64,000 nucleotides of DNA from positions 1 through 64,000 of the forward strand of contig JAJYRD010000021.1 of NCBI GenBank assembly GCA_021794275.1, in the 5' to 3' direction. Under the pieces are notes generated by a model, which ran no database searches, was not told the DNA's origin, and saw only the letters and a list, made by a program, of their open reading frames with translations. Source of the DNA: Pseudomonadota bacterium (GTDB taxonomy: Bacteria > Pseudomonadota > Gammaproteobacteria > Acidiferrobacterales > Acidiferrobacteraceae). A program made the translations under genes and the position numbers. Below are positions 1 to 7,421 of this stretch, in pieces; positions within the stretch are counted from its first letter, which is position 1; every line of letters starts with the position of its first letter.

Positions 1-27
1 AAATCCCGGGGTTTCCCGCGCAAACTA

Positions 28-777
28 ATGAAGACGCTTGCGATCATAGGCGGCAGCGGCCTTACCCATTTGCGCAACCTCACGGTGCGCGAACGTCGCG
101 TCATGCGCACACCCTACGGCGAGCCGTCGGCGCCCCTGGTCTATGGCCTGGTGGGTGGGCACGAGGTGATATTCCTGCCGCGTCATGGCCACGGACACAC
201 CATACCGCCGCATAGCGTGAATTATCAGGCCAATATGTGGGCCCTGAAGGAATGCGGCGTGAACCACGTCGTGGCGGTGAACGCGGTCGGGGCCATCAAT
301 ACCGATCTCGCCCCCGGGACCCTCGTGTTACCCGATCAGATCATCGATTACACCTACGGACGGGCGCATACCTTTTTCGGGAGCCATCCGGAGCCCGTTA
401 CACACATCGATTTCACCCACCCTTACTGCGAGGCCTTGCGTGAGGTGTTGCGTGACGGTGCCTCGCGCGCGGGTCTTGCGCTCGCGCCCGAAGGCACATA
501 CGCGGCCACCCAAGGGCCGCGCTTCGAGACCGCGGCCGAGATCCTGAGGCTCGAGCGCGACGGGGCCGACATCGTGGGCATGACGGGTATGCCGGAGGCG
601 GCGCTTGCGCGCGAACTCGGCCTTTGCTACGCGTCACTGTCGGTGGTCGCCAATTACGCCGCCGGCAAATCCGAGGAGCAGATCGATCTGCGCGCGATCG
701 AGCGCTATCTCGAAAGCGGGATGGCCGAGGTCCGCACGCTGCTCGAGCACGCGATACCGCGGCTGCACGCCGTCTGA
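28..777 (+). CDS. S-methyl-5'-thioinosine phosphorylase (MTAP/PNP family)
   Basis: This 249-residue protein belongs to the purine nucleoside/methylthioadenosine phosphorylase family, which splits a nucleoside with phosphate during purine and methionine salvage. The N-terminal phosphate-binding GGSGL lies at residues 8-12. The block starting RHGHGH is at 52-69, VAVNAVGAI at 82-90 and MTGMPEA at 185-191. Near residue 209 the sequence reads ANYAAG. Methylthioadenosine phosphorylases carry Asp around here to bind the 6-amino group, whereas 6-oxopurine enzymes have Asn, so methylthioinosine is the likelier substrate (inference from family knowledge). The length is typical. The ATG at 28 is the first start in the window and only 27 bases are visible upstream, so its promoter and any preceding gene cannot be judged. 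Confidence 0.88.
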   Translation: MKTLAIIGGSGLTHLRNLTVRERRVMRTPYGEPSAPLVYGLVGGHEVIFLPRHGHGHTIPPHSVNYQANMWALKECGVNHVVAVNAVGAINTDLAPGTLVLPDQIIDYTYGRAHTFFGSHPEPVTHIDFTHPYCEALREVLRDGASRAGLALAPEGTYAATQGPRFETAAEILRLERDGADIVGMTGMPEAALARELGLCYASLSVVANYAAGKSEEQIDLRAIERYLESGMAEVRTLLEHAIPRLHAV

Positions 778-808
778 TCTTGCCGGATGCAAGGCCCGCA
801 AGGATGTC

Positions 809-1456
809 TCAGCGGGGCGCGGTCAACGGTCCCTTGTAAGGTACGATCCGCACGAGCACGCCGAATTTCGGGTGATCGAAGTAATTGGTCCGGCGCAGCG
901 CGATTGGCCGCGACTCGATCATCTGATAGCCCGGTACGGGGTTCGATGAGGCGGACGACGACGAGAGGGATGATGACGAGGCGGACGAGCGGGATGACGA
1001 TCCGGGCAAGAGGGACGACGACGAGTCGCCGGGCGGCGTGTAGCGCAGATCGAGCGCCACATGCATGAGTCGCCACTGGAAGACGCGGATGACGCCCTTC
1101 AGTCGCCCACCGTCGCGACGGCTCGTGATACGCACGGGTTTGGTCTTGCTCAAGGTGACGGCGTTTTGCACCCAGCTGCGCGCCGCCAGGATCGTGTAGC
1201 TCGGGTGACTGGATAGTATCGACTGCGCGAGCGCGAGCTGTGAACGCGCAGGCAGGCCGTGGCTTGGCGAGAGCGCCTTCTTGAAACCCGCGATATGGTT
1301 GATCTTCTCCTGGTTCCATCGCTCACCCCCATCGAGTTTATGCAGGTGGTTCGCGAAAACGAGTACGTCGACTTCGTAGAGGCGTGGGGCGGGCGCCGCC
1401 CAAGCCTGCGCGGCGAGACCCAGGGCGGAGAGGGCAATCAGGGTTATGCGACGCAC
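809..1456 (-). CDS. CsiV-family secreted protein with serine-rich insertion
   Basis: I start this protein at the GTG at 1456, which has an AAAGGAG ribosome site seven bases upstream; the reading frame stays open further up without a better site. The first 20 residues or so form a signal peptide ending in AQAWA. The mature part begins with a YEVDVLVFAN strand and later shows LKGVIRVFQWRLMHVALDLRY, the pattern of the CsiV (peptidoglycan-binding) family that affects cell-wall or division processes. Between this strand and the C-terminal part, which ends VRIVPYKG, sits a low-complexity run of serines encoded by repeated GACGACGAG-type triplets near 950-1030. It diverges from def, with about 60 bp between the starts. 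Family assignment is from pattern, function is inference. Confidence 0.75.
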   Translation of the reverse strand: MRRITLIALSALGLAAQAWAAPAPRLYEVDVLVFANHLHKLDGGERWNQEKINHIAGFKKALSPSHGLPARSQLALAQSILSSHPSYTILAARSWVQNAVTLSKTKPVRITSRRDGGRLKGVIRVFQWRLMHVALDLRYTPPGDSSSSLLPGSSSRSSASSSSLSSSSASSNPVPGYQMIESRPIALRRTNYFDHPKFGVLVRIVPYKGPLTAPR

Positions 1457-1515
1457 AAAACGCTCCTTTGGTACAATGCCTCTAGTATGGGACGGAATGG
1501 ACGAGGGGTAAAGGC

Positions 1516-2052
1516 ATGGCGGTAAGGTCGGTCCGGCGTATGGGCGATCCCTTGCTGTGGGCGCGCGCTCAGGAAGTGACGGACGTTTCGGCGGCGAGTC
1601 TCGTCGATCTCGTCTGCGATATGAAAGACACAATGGCGGCGCTCCAGGGCGCGGGACTTGCCGCGCCGCAGATCGGCGTGCCCCTGCGGGTCGTAATATT
1701 CGGCGTCCGCGTCAATCCCCGCTATCCGGGCGCCTCCGAGGTCCCGGAGACGGTCCTCATTAATCCGATCGTCGAGCCCTTGGGCGACGAAGAGGAGGAG
1801 GGCTGGGAGGGTTGTCTGAGCGTCCCCGGGCTGCGTGGACTGGTTCCCCGTTACAAGCGCGTGCGCTACCGCGGCTACACCATGGACGGCGGTTCGGTCG
1901 ACCGCGAGGCGGAGGGCTTTCATGCGCGGGTCGTGCAGCACGAGTGCGATCATTTGGATGGCATCCTCTACCCCACGCGCATCCGCGATCTCAAGTTCTT
2001 CGGTTACGAGAGCGTATTGTTCCCGGAAGGTTTCGTCGGAGATGATGCTTGA
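1516..2052 (+). CDS. def: Peptide deformylase
   Basis: This enzyme removes the N-formyl group from nascent proteins in the cytoplasm. All three metal-site motifs are present: [10 protein letters not shown] at 45-54, EGCLSVPG at 98-105 (Cys100 ligand) and HECDHLDG at 142-149 (His142 and His146 ligands, Glu143 catalytic). At 178 residues it has the usual length. The ATG at 1516 follows a GAGGGG-like ribosome site. It stands alone without fmt beside it and is divergent from the CsiV-like gene. The C-terminal tail (GFVGDDA) is ordinary. Many genomes carry more than one deformylase; whether this is the essential copy cannot be told from the window. Confidence 0.93.
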   Translation: MAVRSVRRMGDPLLWARAQEVTDVSAASLVDLVCDMKDTMAALQGAGLAAPQIGVPLRVVIFGVRVNPRYPGASEVPETVLINPIVEPLGDEEEEGWEGCLSVPGLRGLVPRYKRVRYRGYTMDGGSVDREAEGFHARVVQHECDHLDGILYPTRIRDLKFFGYESVLFPEGFVGDDA

Positions 2053-2380
2053 GTGACGGGGCGTCTCGGTCGGCAAGGGGCGGATGGCCGCACTGCGTTG
2101 ATCCCGCAACGAGCGCGGGTATTTCGCTGGCGTGTGCCACGCGAAGGCGCGCGCGGGGTGTCGCGTTTCCATAAGGTTCGGCCCGCGACGGGGCCATTGC
2201 GCCACCATTAAATAAATGGCGGGTCACAGGGAACGCCCTTGTTTGCCGGGCTCTGCGCTCGAGCCTTCGCTTCAGGGGCTGCTCAATTTTTGGAGTTCCT
2301 CCGAATCACCCTTTTCCTTGTTGGGCCTTCAGGCGTTTGTGTGGCCAACCGGGGTATTGGGCTTGCATCAGGCGCCCCCG
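2053..2380. other. Intergenic stretch without a recognised gene
   Basis: I see no convincing coding frame, RNA gene or strong terminator here. It leads into the decayed transposase fragment that follows, so it may be part of an old insertion. Confidence 0.4.
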
Positions 2381-2403
2381 CAAGCCGAGCATGGCACCCC
2401 TAC

Positions 2404-2640
2404 GCTTGACATTGAACTGTACCAAAAGATCTTGGGATTTACGGCGCCGCGGCGAGTCACGGCAGTAGTGGTGAAAGAAGCCTCAGGCGATACGCTCCTG
2501 GGCGAGATTACGGTGCGCGCGGGACGGCCGCCGGGTCGCCACTATCGCCGCTGTACCCTCCGGGCGGTTTCGGAAACCTGGAAACTTGCGTGATGTCGCC
2601 GTACGTGCGGGGTGTGGGATGACGCCATATTGGGATGCGC
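2404..2640 (+). pseudogene. Possible ISL3-type transposase N-terminal remnant
   Basis: An open frame here reads ELYQKILGFTAP followed by RVTAVVVKEASGD, which resembles the start of ISL3-family transposases (typically LYQ.LLGL..PW.V..V). Shortly downstream, in another frame, GNLETCVMSPYVR resembles the family's WRHLDTC...V.AR segment. No intact frame joins the two and the catalytic part is absent, so this would be a frameshifted leftover. Resemblance is by eye only and the fragment is short; it could be chance. Confidence 0.35.
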
Positions 2641-2772
2641 GCTGGTTGCGGCAAGCCTTGATCCCGCTCATATCCGACCGTCCCCGCATGATCTATTATC
2701 TAACCTTGTGGCGCGATGTCGACGACGATGCGATCGTCGAGGGTTGGGCGCGACTCATACAAGGGGCGCGGT

Positions 2773-3978
2773 ATGAGCAAGCCGGTAGCAACCAAGGTAA
2801 ACGTCACCATTGTCGGGAACGGCTTTGCGTCCTTGTTTTTCCTCATGTATCTCCTTGATCGGCGATTGTTTCCCATGCCCGCCGCGCGACGGCGTCGGCC
2901 CCGGTCGGGCATGGATATAACTCTCATAGGTCCAGGTGATTTCACTTACTTTCCCGCAATCCCGGAATTCCTGACTGGAAAACGCACGCGCCCCGATATC
3001 ACAGTCGACATCAAGCCGTTTCTTCGCCGTCGCGGGATCCGATTCATCGAGGATCGGGTCGTCGCGGTTCAGGACGGTGGGCGTACGGTGCGTACCGCGA
3101 CCGGCGCCGCCTTTCATAATGACATGTTGTTTCTCGGTACCGGACCCACGTTTCGCAAGGACGACATCGCGGGGACGCGTGAATTCACATACTCCCCATG
3201 CTATGGGCCCGAGGACATGGAGCGTTTCAAGGGCCGGGTGGACGGCCTGTCGAGCGGCATCATCTATATCGGGTTCAAGATTAACAAGGAGGACGGTTTC
3301 GTGGCGGGTCGTACCGGACCTATGTACGAATGCGCCTGCCTCCTGGATTTTGCCCTGCGCAAGCGCGGGGTGCGCGACGATTTCGAGATCCATTTCTTCT
3401 CTGCGGATCGGGCGGCCGGTGAGAAGGGCGTGCTGACCGATAGACTCGCGGAGCGTGGGATCATTATGGATGACGGTTATGGGCCCACGGCCTTCGTGGA
3501 TGGTGGGATGATCGATCCGGACGGCGGGTTCCGTCGCGCGGACGCGATTTTGTACTCGCCGCCCATGACGGGGCCGGTATACGCCCGCGCGAGCACCCTG
3601 CCGGTCACGAAAGGCGGGCACATCGCAGTCGACCGCTACGGGCAGGTCCCGGGGTTTGCCAAGGTTTTTGCCGCAGGCGATTGCGCGGGGCACGAGGCCC
3701 CGCCCCCGTGGGTACCGCATCAGGCCCATATGGCGCAGCTGCGTGCCCAGGCGGCGGCCGCCAACGTACGGGCGATCCTTCAGGGATCGTCCCCGTCTCA
3801 TCGCTACCGTCATGAGTTGTCGTGCATTCTCGATATGGAAAACGATGGTCTTTGGATGCATCGATCCGAGGATGGGGCGCCGCCATTTTGGAATCTCTTC
3901 CCGCGTCGTTCGCGGCAGCTCGTGCGCGTCAAATCGGTGTTTGAAAAGGTGTTCTTGTTTTACCTTCGGCGCCTATAA
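2773..3978 (+). CDS. SQR-like FAD-dependent pyridine nucleotide-disulfide oxidoreductase
   Basis: This is a flavoprotein of the sulfide:quinone oxidoreductase / type-II NADH dehydrogenase superfamily, about 401 residues from the ATG at 2773. An in-frame start at 2716 is possible, but the later one has AAGGGG upstream and begins just before the dinucleotide-binding fold. The N-terminus has VTIVGNGFAS (Rossmann FAD loop, GxGxxS/A form). Near the end are FAAGDCAGHEAPP, the second FAD-binding block, and a hydrophobic-basic tail (FEKVFLFYLRRL) suited to monotopic membrane attachment. Cysteines occur in SPCYGPED, in MYECAC and in GDCAG. Classical SQR has three redox cysteines in comparable places; here the one normally just before the GPxYE motif is replaced, so sulfide as substrate is uncertain. 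The family is clear, the electron donor is inference. Confidence 0.72.
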   Translation: MSKPVATKVNVTIVGNGFASLFFLMYLLDRRLFPMPAARRRRPRSGMDITLIGPGDFTYFPAIPEFLTGKRTRPDITVDIKPFLRRRGIRFIEDRVVAVQDGGRTVRTATGAAFHNDMLFLGTGPTFRKDDIAGTREFTYSPCYGPEDMERFKGRVDGLSSGIIYIGFKINKEDGFVAGRTGPMYECACLLDFALRKRGVRDDFEIHFFSADRAAGEKGVLTDRLAERGIIMDDGYGPTAFVDGGMIDPDGGFRRADAILYSPPMTGPVYARASTLPVTKGGHIAVDRYGQVPGFAKVFAAGDCAGHEAPPPWVPHQAHMAQLRAQAAAANVRAILQGSSPSHRYRHELSCILDMENDGLWMHRSEDGAPPFWNLFPRRSRQLVRVKSVFEKVFLFYLRRL

Positions 3979-4130
3979 CGCGCTCAGACTCAGGAGGAGT
4001 CGCCACCGGAGTACAGATCGGTGGAGTGGTAGCGTGCCGCCTTAGCTGCAAATTCCTGGCGACCTAAAGAGGTCATGGTATGAGGGAGGTTCCCGTAACA
4101 AACCTCGCGCCCCGTAGGAGGAACCACATC

Positions 4131-4610
4131 ATGGCCGCAAAGAAGCATAACACTGGGGAAACAACCCGGAAGCGGTGGTCGCCGAGGACCGGGATCCCTC
4201 GAAGACGCTGATGAAACAGGCTTTGCGGGAGATCCTGGAGGCCAAGATGGCGGAACTCCCGGGGTCTGCCCTCATGAACGTCAGGAGAGTCGTCAGGGCT
4301 ACCGGTAGACCGCGAGCACGGACTTATGACCCGTACCGGGAAGCTTGGGCTCCGCGAGCCGCGTGATCGCGGAGACCCGTTCCCGGCTGTGTTGTTTGAG
4401 CGCTACAAGCACTCGGAGACGGTCTTCGTCGCGGCCCTGGCGGAGATGCGCGTGCGAGGTGTCTCTGCCCGGAAGGCGCGCGCCATCGGCCGTCGACTCC
4501 GCGGGCACAAGCTTCTCGACCTCCGCTTTCAGTGCTGTCAACAAAGGTCTCGATGAGGCGTTCACACAGCTTGTCGAATAGCGCCTCGAAGAGCGCTTAC
4601 CTACTTCCGG
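4131..4610 (+). pseudogene. IS256 (Mutator) family transposase, frameshifted 5' remnant
   Basis: A GGAGGAACC ribosome site precedes the ATG at 4131. The first frame reads MAAKKHNTGE, then shifts to VVAEDRDPSKTLMKQALREI, and again to GKLGLREPRDRG...LFERYKHSETVFVAALAEM, then to FSAVNKGLDEAFTQL, a stop and RLEER. These blocks appear in the order of IS256-type transposases (FERY.RSE...ALAEMY..GVS..., INKGLDE, RRLEE). The fragment covers roughly the N-terminal third or more, with several frameshifts and a stop. The catalytic DDE region is missing downstream, where a minus-strand gene begins to be read in from 4672. It is a dead insertion sequence lying between two sulfur-related genes. Confidence 0.75.
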
Positions 4611-4671
4611 CCGTTACCCGCCCGGCGCTCCCGTGCATACGCACGTGGTGCCCTAAAAGCTGGGCGAACTC

Positions 4672-5178
4672 TCAATAAAACGGGACCAGCGCATACCCCT
4701 TAGCCTGGTAACCAATGGCCGATATAAAGCCGTTCCCTACGGCATGAACCTGTGGAATAAGATCATGAGGATTGATATCCACCTCGTCGGCCAGCGAAAC
4801 ACCGCAGGCTTCAAAGCGGATCCCCTCGTGAGTCATTTCCTTTACCTCGTTCTGTAGATGGGCCGCCGCCTCCCGCTGCCCGTACGATAGACCCACCATA
4901 TTCTTTGTGAGAAACGCCACGTCCGGCCCGATGATCACCATGACGAAATGCGGCTTGACGCCCTGACGCGCCATGCTCGTATACGCCATGTTCGCGACCC
5001 GCACAACGTTTGCTAGAACCTGCGGTTTCTTGACATTGATAAGAAAGACCGCTTTGGCCGCATGGAGGCCGCGCAGCGCGTGGGCGTCGTTTAACACGGC
5101 CGCCGATACAGGCTTCCCGTAGATAGCACAGATCGACAACAACAAAGTAAGTGAAAGACTTTTCGCGATAGCTCTCAT
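4672..5178 (-). CDS. Exported DsrE-like family protein
   Basis: From the ATG at 5178, which has an AAGGAG ribosome site, this is a 168-residue protein with a signal peptide (hydrophobic core at residues 8-20, likely cleavage after VSA near residue 26). The mature part has the alternating alpha/beta pattern of the DsrE/DsrF/YchN fold: KAVFLINVKKPQVLANVVRVA, then a VMVIIGPDVAFL strand, and RFEACGVSLAD with a single cysteine at 125. In DsrE-like proteins the cysteine near this position carries or senses sulfane sulfur. Export to the periplasm fits handling of reduced sulfur outside the cytoplasm. Its neighbours on both sides are IS remnants, then an SQR-like flavoprotein and a sulfur operon. The precise reaction is unknown. 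Confidence 0.75.
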   Translation of the reverse strand: MRAIAKSLSLTLLLSICAIYGKPVSAAVLNDAHALRGLHAAKAVFLINVKKPQVLANVVRVANMAYTSMARQGVKPHFVMVIIGPDVAFLTKNMVGLSYGQREAAAHLQNEVKEMTHEGIRFEACGVSLADEVDINPHDLIPQVHAVGNGFISAIGYQAKGYALVPFY

Positions 5179-5347
5179 GTTAACTCCTTTTCCGTTTTGT
5201 CGGAATTGTATGCCATATCCACAGCGTTTCCACCGAGGCTGACGCCGCAAACCTTACGGTGGCCGACAGCCCAACAGAATCGCCTTCCAAAACACATCAC
5301 GGTGAGCGTCCCGCGCGTCTGTTGCCCAAAGCGAGGTGAAGCAAGTC

Positions 5348-5451
5348 CGTCGCTTCCGACAATTTCTCCTCCGAGGGTTCCGGAAGGTGCGAGGGAGTGG
5401 GACCTGATATGCGCCGCCCACAATCTCGTGAAGCTGAGGAGCGCCATGGGT
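5348..5451 (+). pseudogene. IS1182-like transposase C-terminal scrap
   Basis: Reading RRFRQFLLRGFRKVRG and, after one frameshift, REWDLICAAHNLVKLRSA gives a close visual match to the end of IS1182-family (DDE) transposases, which finish with FLLRGLEKV..EW.LICTAHNL.KL. Only about 35 codons remain. I recognise nothing else in the roughly 370 bp between the DsrE-like gene and the ArsR/rhodanese gene. Confidence 0.6.
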
Positions 5452-5551
5452 CGACTCTCCGCCACGCCGCAACTATATCTTGCTCACCCAAGTCGTCCGC
5501 CAGCCGGGCGCTGCCCCGGGCCGACATAAAAACCGTTGCTCGGACATCCTC

Positions 5552-6247
5552 TTAGGTCTTACGCCGCTCCGCCGTTTCGTCTGACCCGACGGCGAACGGC
5601 AGGCGGTCGGCCTTCCATTCCGGGTAGCCCGCATGCAAGCGCCGCGCGCGAAATCCGTGTTGGCGGAGCTTGCGCACTGCTTCGTAGGCGAGTAAGCAGT
5701 AAGGTCCGCGACAATAGGCGACTACTTCGTGGTCTTTCGAGAGCGATGGCAGTTGGCGGGAGAGGCGGTCGAGAGGAACATTGATGGCCCCCTTGACGTG
5801 CCCAGCCTGGTATTCGGATTCCGGCCGTACGTCGATGACCGTGACTTGGTCTTGCTGCAAGAGTTGCAGTAATTCTTGGTGGCCGACTGGCGTAAGATTG
5901 TCAAAGGTCGCGAAGTGTTGGCGCACGATTTGCTCGATCTCCGCTACATGGCGTTCGCCCATGTCCTTGAGTGCCGTTAAGAGCGTCGTGACCTCGTCGC
6001 CACTCAAGCGATAATAGACCTGGACTCCGCTCTTGCGGGATTCGACAAATCCACCGTCGCGCAGAATTTGGAGGTGGTGCGAGGTATTGGCGACGGACAT
6101 CCCACAAACGCGCGCCAAGTTCTCGACACCGCGCTCTCCCTGGCTGAGAGCCTCTAGGAGTTCAAGGCGGTTTGATTGGGCCACTGCCTTGGCGACCCGC
6201 GCCAGCTGTTCGAATATCAATCGCTTGGGTTGCTTATCGTCGGCCAT
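5552..6247 (-). CDS. ArsR-family regulator fused to a rhodanese domain
   Basis: I start this at the ATG at 6247 (231 residues); the longer open frame upstream runs into the preceding gene. Residues 10-95 form an ArsR/SmtB winged helix with recognition region SVANTSHHLQILRDGGFV (51-68) and a cysteine at 48. Residues 120-220 form a rhodanese domain (VIDVRPESEYQAGHVKGAINVPL) with the active-site loop YCRGPYC holding Cys179 and Cys184. This two-domain layout is known in sulfur-responsive repressors; I infer that persulfidation of the cysteines alters DNA binding. It is the last gene after tauE, the transsulfuration enzyme and the cysteine desulfurase, but has its own possible promoter 43 bp behind the preceding stop. 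Autoregulation is likely but not shown. Confidence 0.88.
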   Translation of the reverse strand: MADDKQPKRLIFEQLARVAKAVAQSNRLELLEALSQGERGVENLARVCGMSVANTSHHLQILRDGGFVESRKSGVQVYYRLSGDEVTTLLTALKDMGERHVAEIEQIVRQHFATFDNLTPVGHQELLQLLQQDQVTVIDVRPESEYQAGHVKGAINVPLDRLSRQLPSLSKDHEVVAYCRGPYCLLAYEAVRKLRQHGFRARRLHAGYPEWKADRLPFAVGSDETAERRKT

Positions 6248-6250
6248 GGT

Positions 6251-6280
6251 TCTATTCGATATTGTCTTACGAACATTATA
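6251..6280 (-). promoter_or_regulatory. Candidate promoter/operator of the ArsR-rhodanese gene
   Basis: On the minus strand a perfect TATAAT (6280 to 6275) stands about 30 bases before the ATG. It is followed by TTCG and CGAA half-sites separated by about 11 bases, inside the likely transcribed start region. This is a plausible self-operator for an ArsR-type protein. No good -35 box is visible. Confidence 0.35.
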
Positions 6281-6290
6281 ACACAGGGCG

Positions 6291-7421
6291 TTAGGCCAAT
6301 CCGGCCCAGGCCTTGACCAAGGCGGCAGTGGCGTCCTCGATATCGGCGACTGTCGTGGACCGCCCAAGAGAGAGACGCACGGCGCCTCGTTGGCGCTCGG
6401 GAGGGAGCCCCATGGCCGCCAATGCATCGCGCTGTGACGAATGCGCGTGGCAGGCGGAGCCGGTCGAGGCTGCAACGTCGCGCTCCGAGGCCGCCAAGAG
6501 GTCGCGGCCCGTGACCCCGGGGAAAGAGATGTTCAGGGTGTTGGGAAGGCCACCGTCCGGATCTCCGTTTACGGCGAGGCCCGGTATGGCCTGCGTGAGG
6601 CGTCGCCTGAGGAGGTCGCGGCGCGCGCGCAGGCGTAGTGTCAACTTGGGTAGGCGGATGCGGGCGAGACGGGCCGTCTCCCCAAGACCCAGGATGGCAG
6701 GCACGTTTTCGGTGCCCGGCCGCAAGCCCCGCTCCTGACCGGCGCCGACGAGGACCGGTACCAAGGGAGTGCCAGCGCGGACGTAGAGGGCGCCCACCCC
6801 CTTGGGTGCCCCGAACTTGTGACCTGCGAGAGTCAGGAGGTCGACGCCCAAGTCCTTGACGCTAAGCGGGATCTTGCCAGCCGACTGTGCGGCGTCGGTG
6901 TGCGTGAGTATGCCGCGCCGGCGCGCAACCGCCGTGATTGCGGCGATGTCTTGCACGCTCCCGATTTCGTTGTGCGCATGTATCACCGAGATCATGGTGG
7001 TGTCGGGGCGTAAAGCGTCGACGATGGCTTGCACGGATACGTGCCCGTGGGCGTCCACGCCGACTGTGGTTATAGTAAAGCCGTGTTCCGAAAGCCAATG
7101 GCAAGGTGCCGCTACCGACGGATGTTCCACGACGCTCGTCACGATATGGCGGCCGCGCGAGGCCATCGCGAAGGCGGCGCCACGGATCGCCAGATTGTTG
7201 GCCTCGGTGGCGCCGCTCGTGAAAATCACCTCCTCGGGCAAGGCCTGGATGAGGGCCGCGACCTCGGCCCGCGCTTCAGCAACCGCCGCGTGGGCCGTCT
7301 TGCCGTAAGCATGGGCGGATGAGGGGTTGCCGAAGATCTTTAGGGCACGGGCCACGACGCGTACAACCTGCGGATCAACGGGTGTCGTGGCGTTGTGATC
7401 GAGATAGATCGGGGCCCTCAT
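6291..7421 (-). CDS. Cysteine desulfurase (NifS/IscS family)
   Basis: This 376-residue pyridoxal-phosphate enzyme converts cysteine to alanine and an enzyme persulfide that feeds Fe-S, thio-cofactor or sulfur-relay pathways. The start YLDHNATTPVDP, TSGATEANN at 68-76, HTDAAQS at 174-180, the PLP lysine in AGHKFGAPKG (Lys202) and the catalytic cysteine in STGSACHAHSS (Cys324) are all in place. The short loop after the cysteine suggests the NifS/IscS group rather than SufS. It overlaps the upstream transsulfuration gene by 4 bp (ATGA), so the two are translationally coupled. There is no iscU, iscR or sufBCD beside it, so a role in sulfane-sulfur handling within this operon is more likely than general Fe-S assembly (inference). 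Confidence 0.9.
   Translation of the reverse strand: MRAPIYLDHNATTPVDPQVVRVVARALKIFGNPSSAHAYGKTAHAAVAEARAEVAALIQALPEEVIFTSGATEANNLAIRGAAFAMASRGRHIVTSVVEHPSVAAPCHWLSEHGFTITTVGVDAHGHVSVQAIVDALRPDTTMISVIHAHNEIGSVQDIAAITAVARRRGILTHTDAAQSAGKIPLSVKDLGVDLLTLAGHKFGAPKGVGALYVRAGTPLVPVLVGAGQERGLRPGTENVPAILGLGETARLARIRLPKLTLRLRARRDLLRRRLTQAIPGLAVNGDPDGGLPNTLNISFPGVTGRDLLAASERDVAASTGSACHAHSSQRDALAAMGLPPERQRGAVRLSLGRSTTVADIEDATAALVKAWAGLA

Noticed and set aside
5197-5529. 110-codon plus-strand frame as a genuine gene
   Set aside because: Only its REWDLICAAHNLVKL part has a match, to the end of IS1182-type transposases; the rest is out of frame with it, so it is a remnant.
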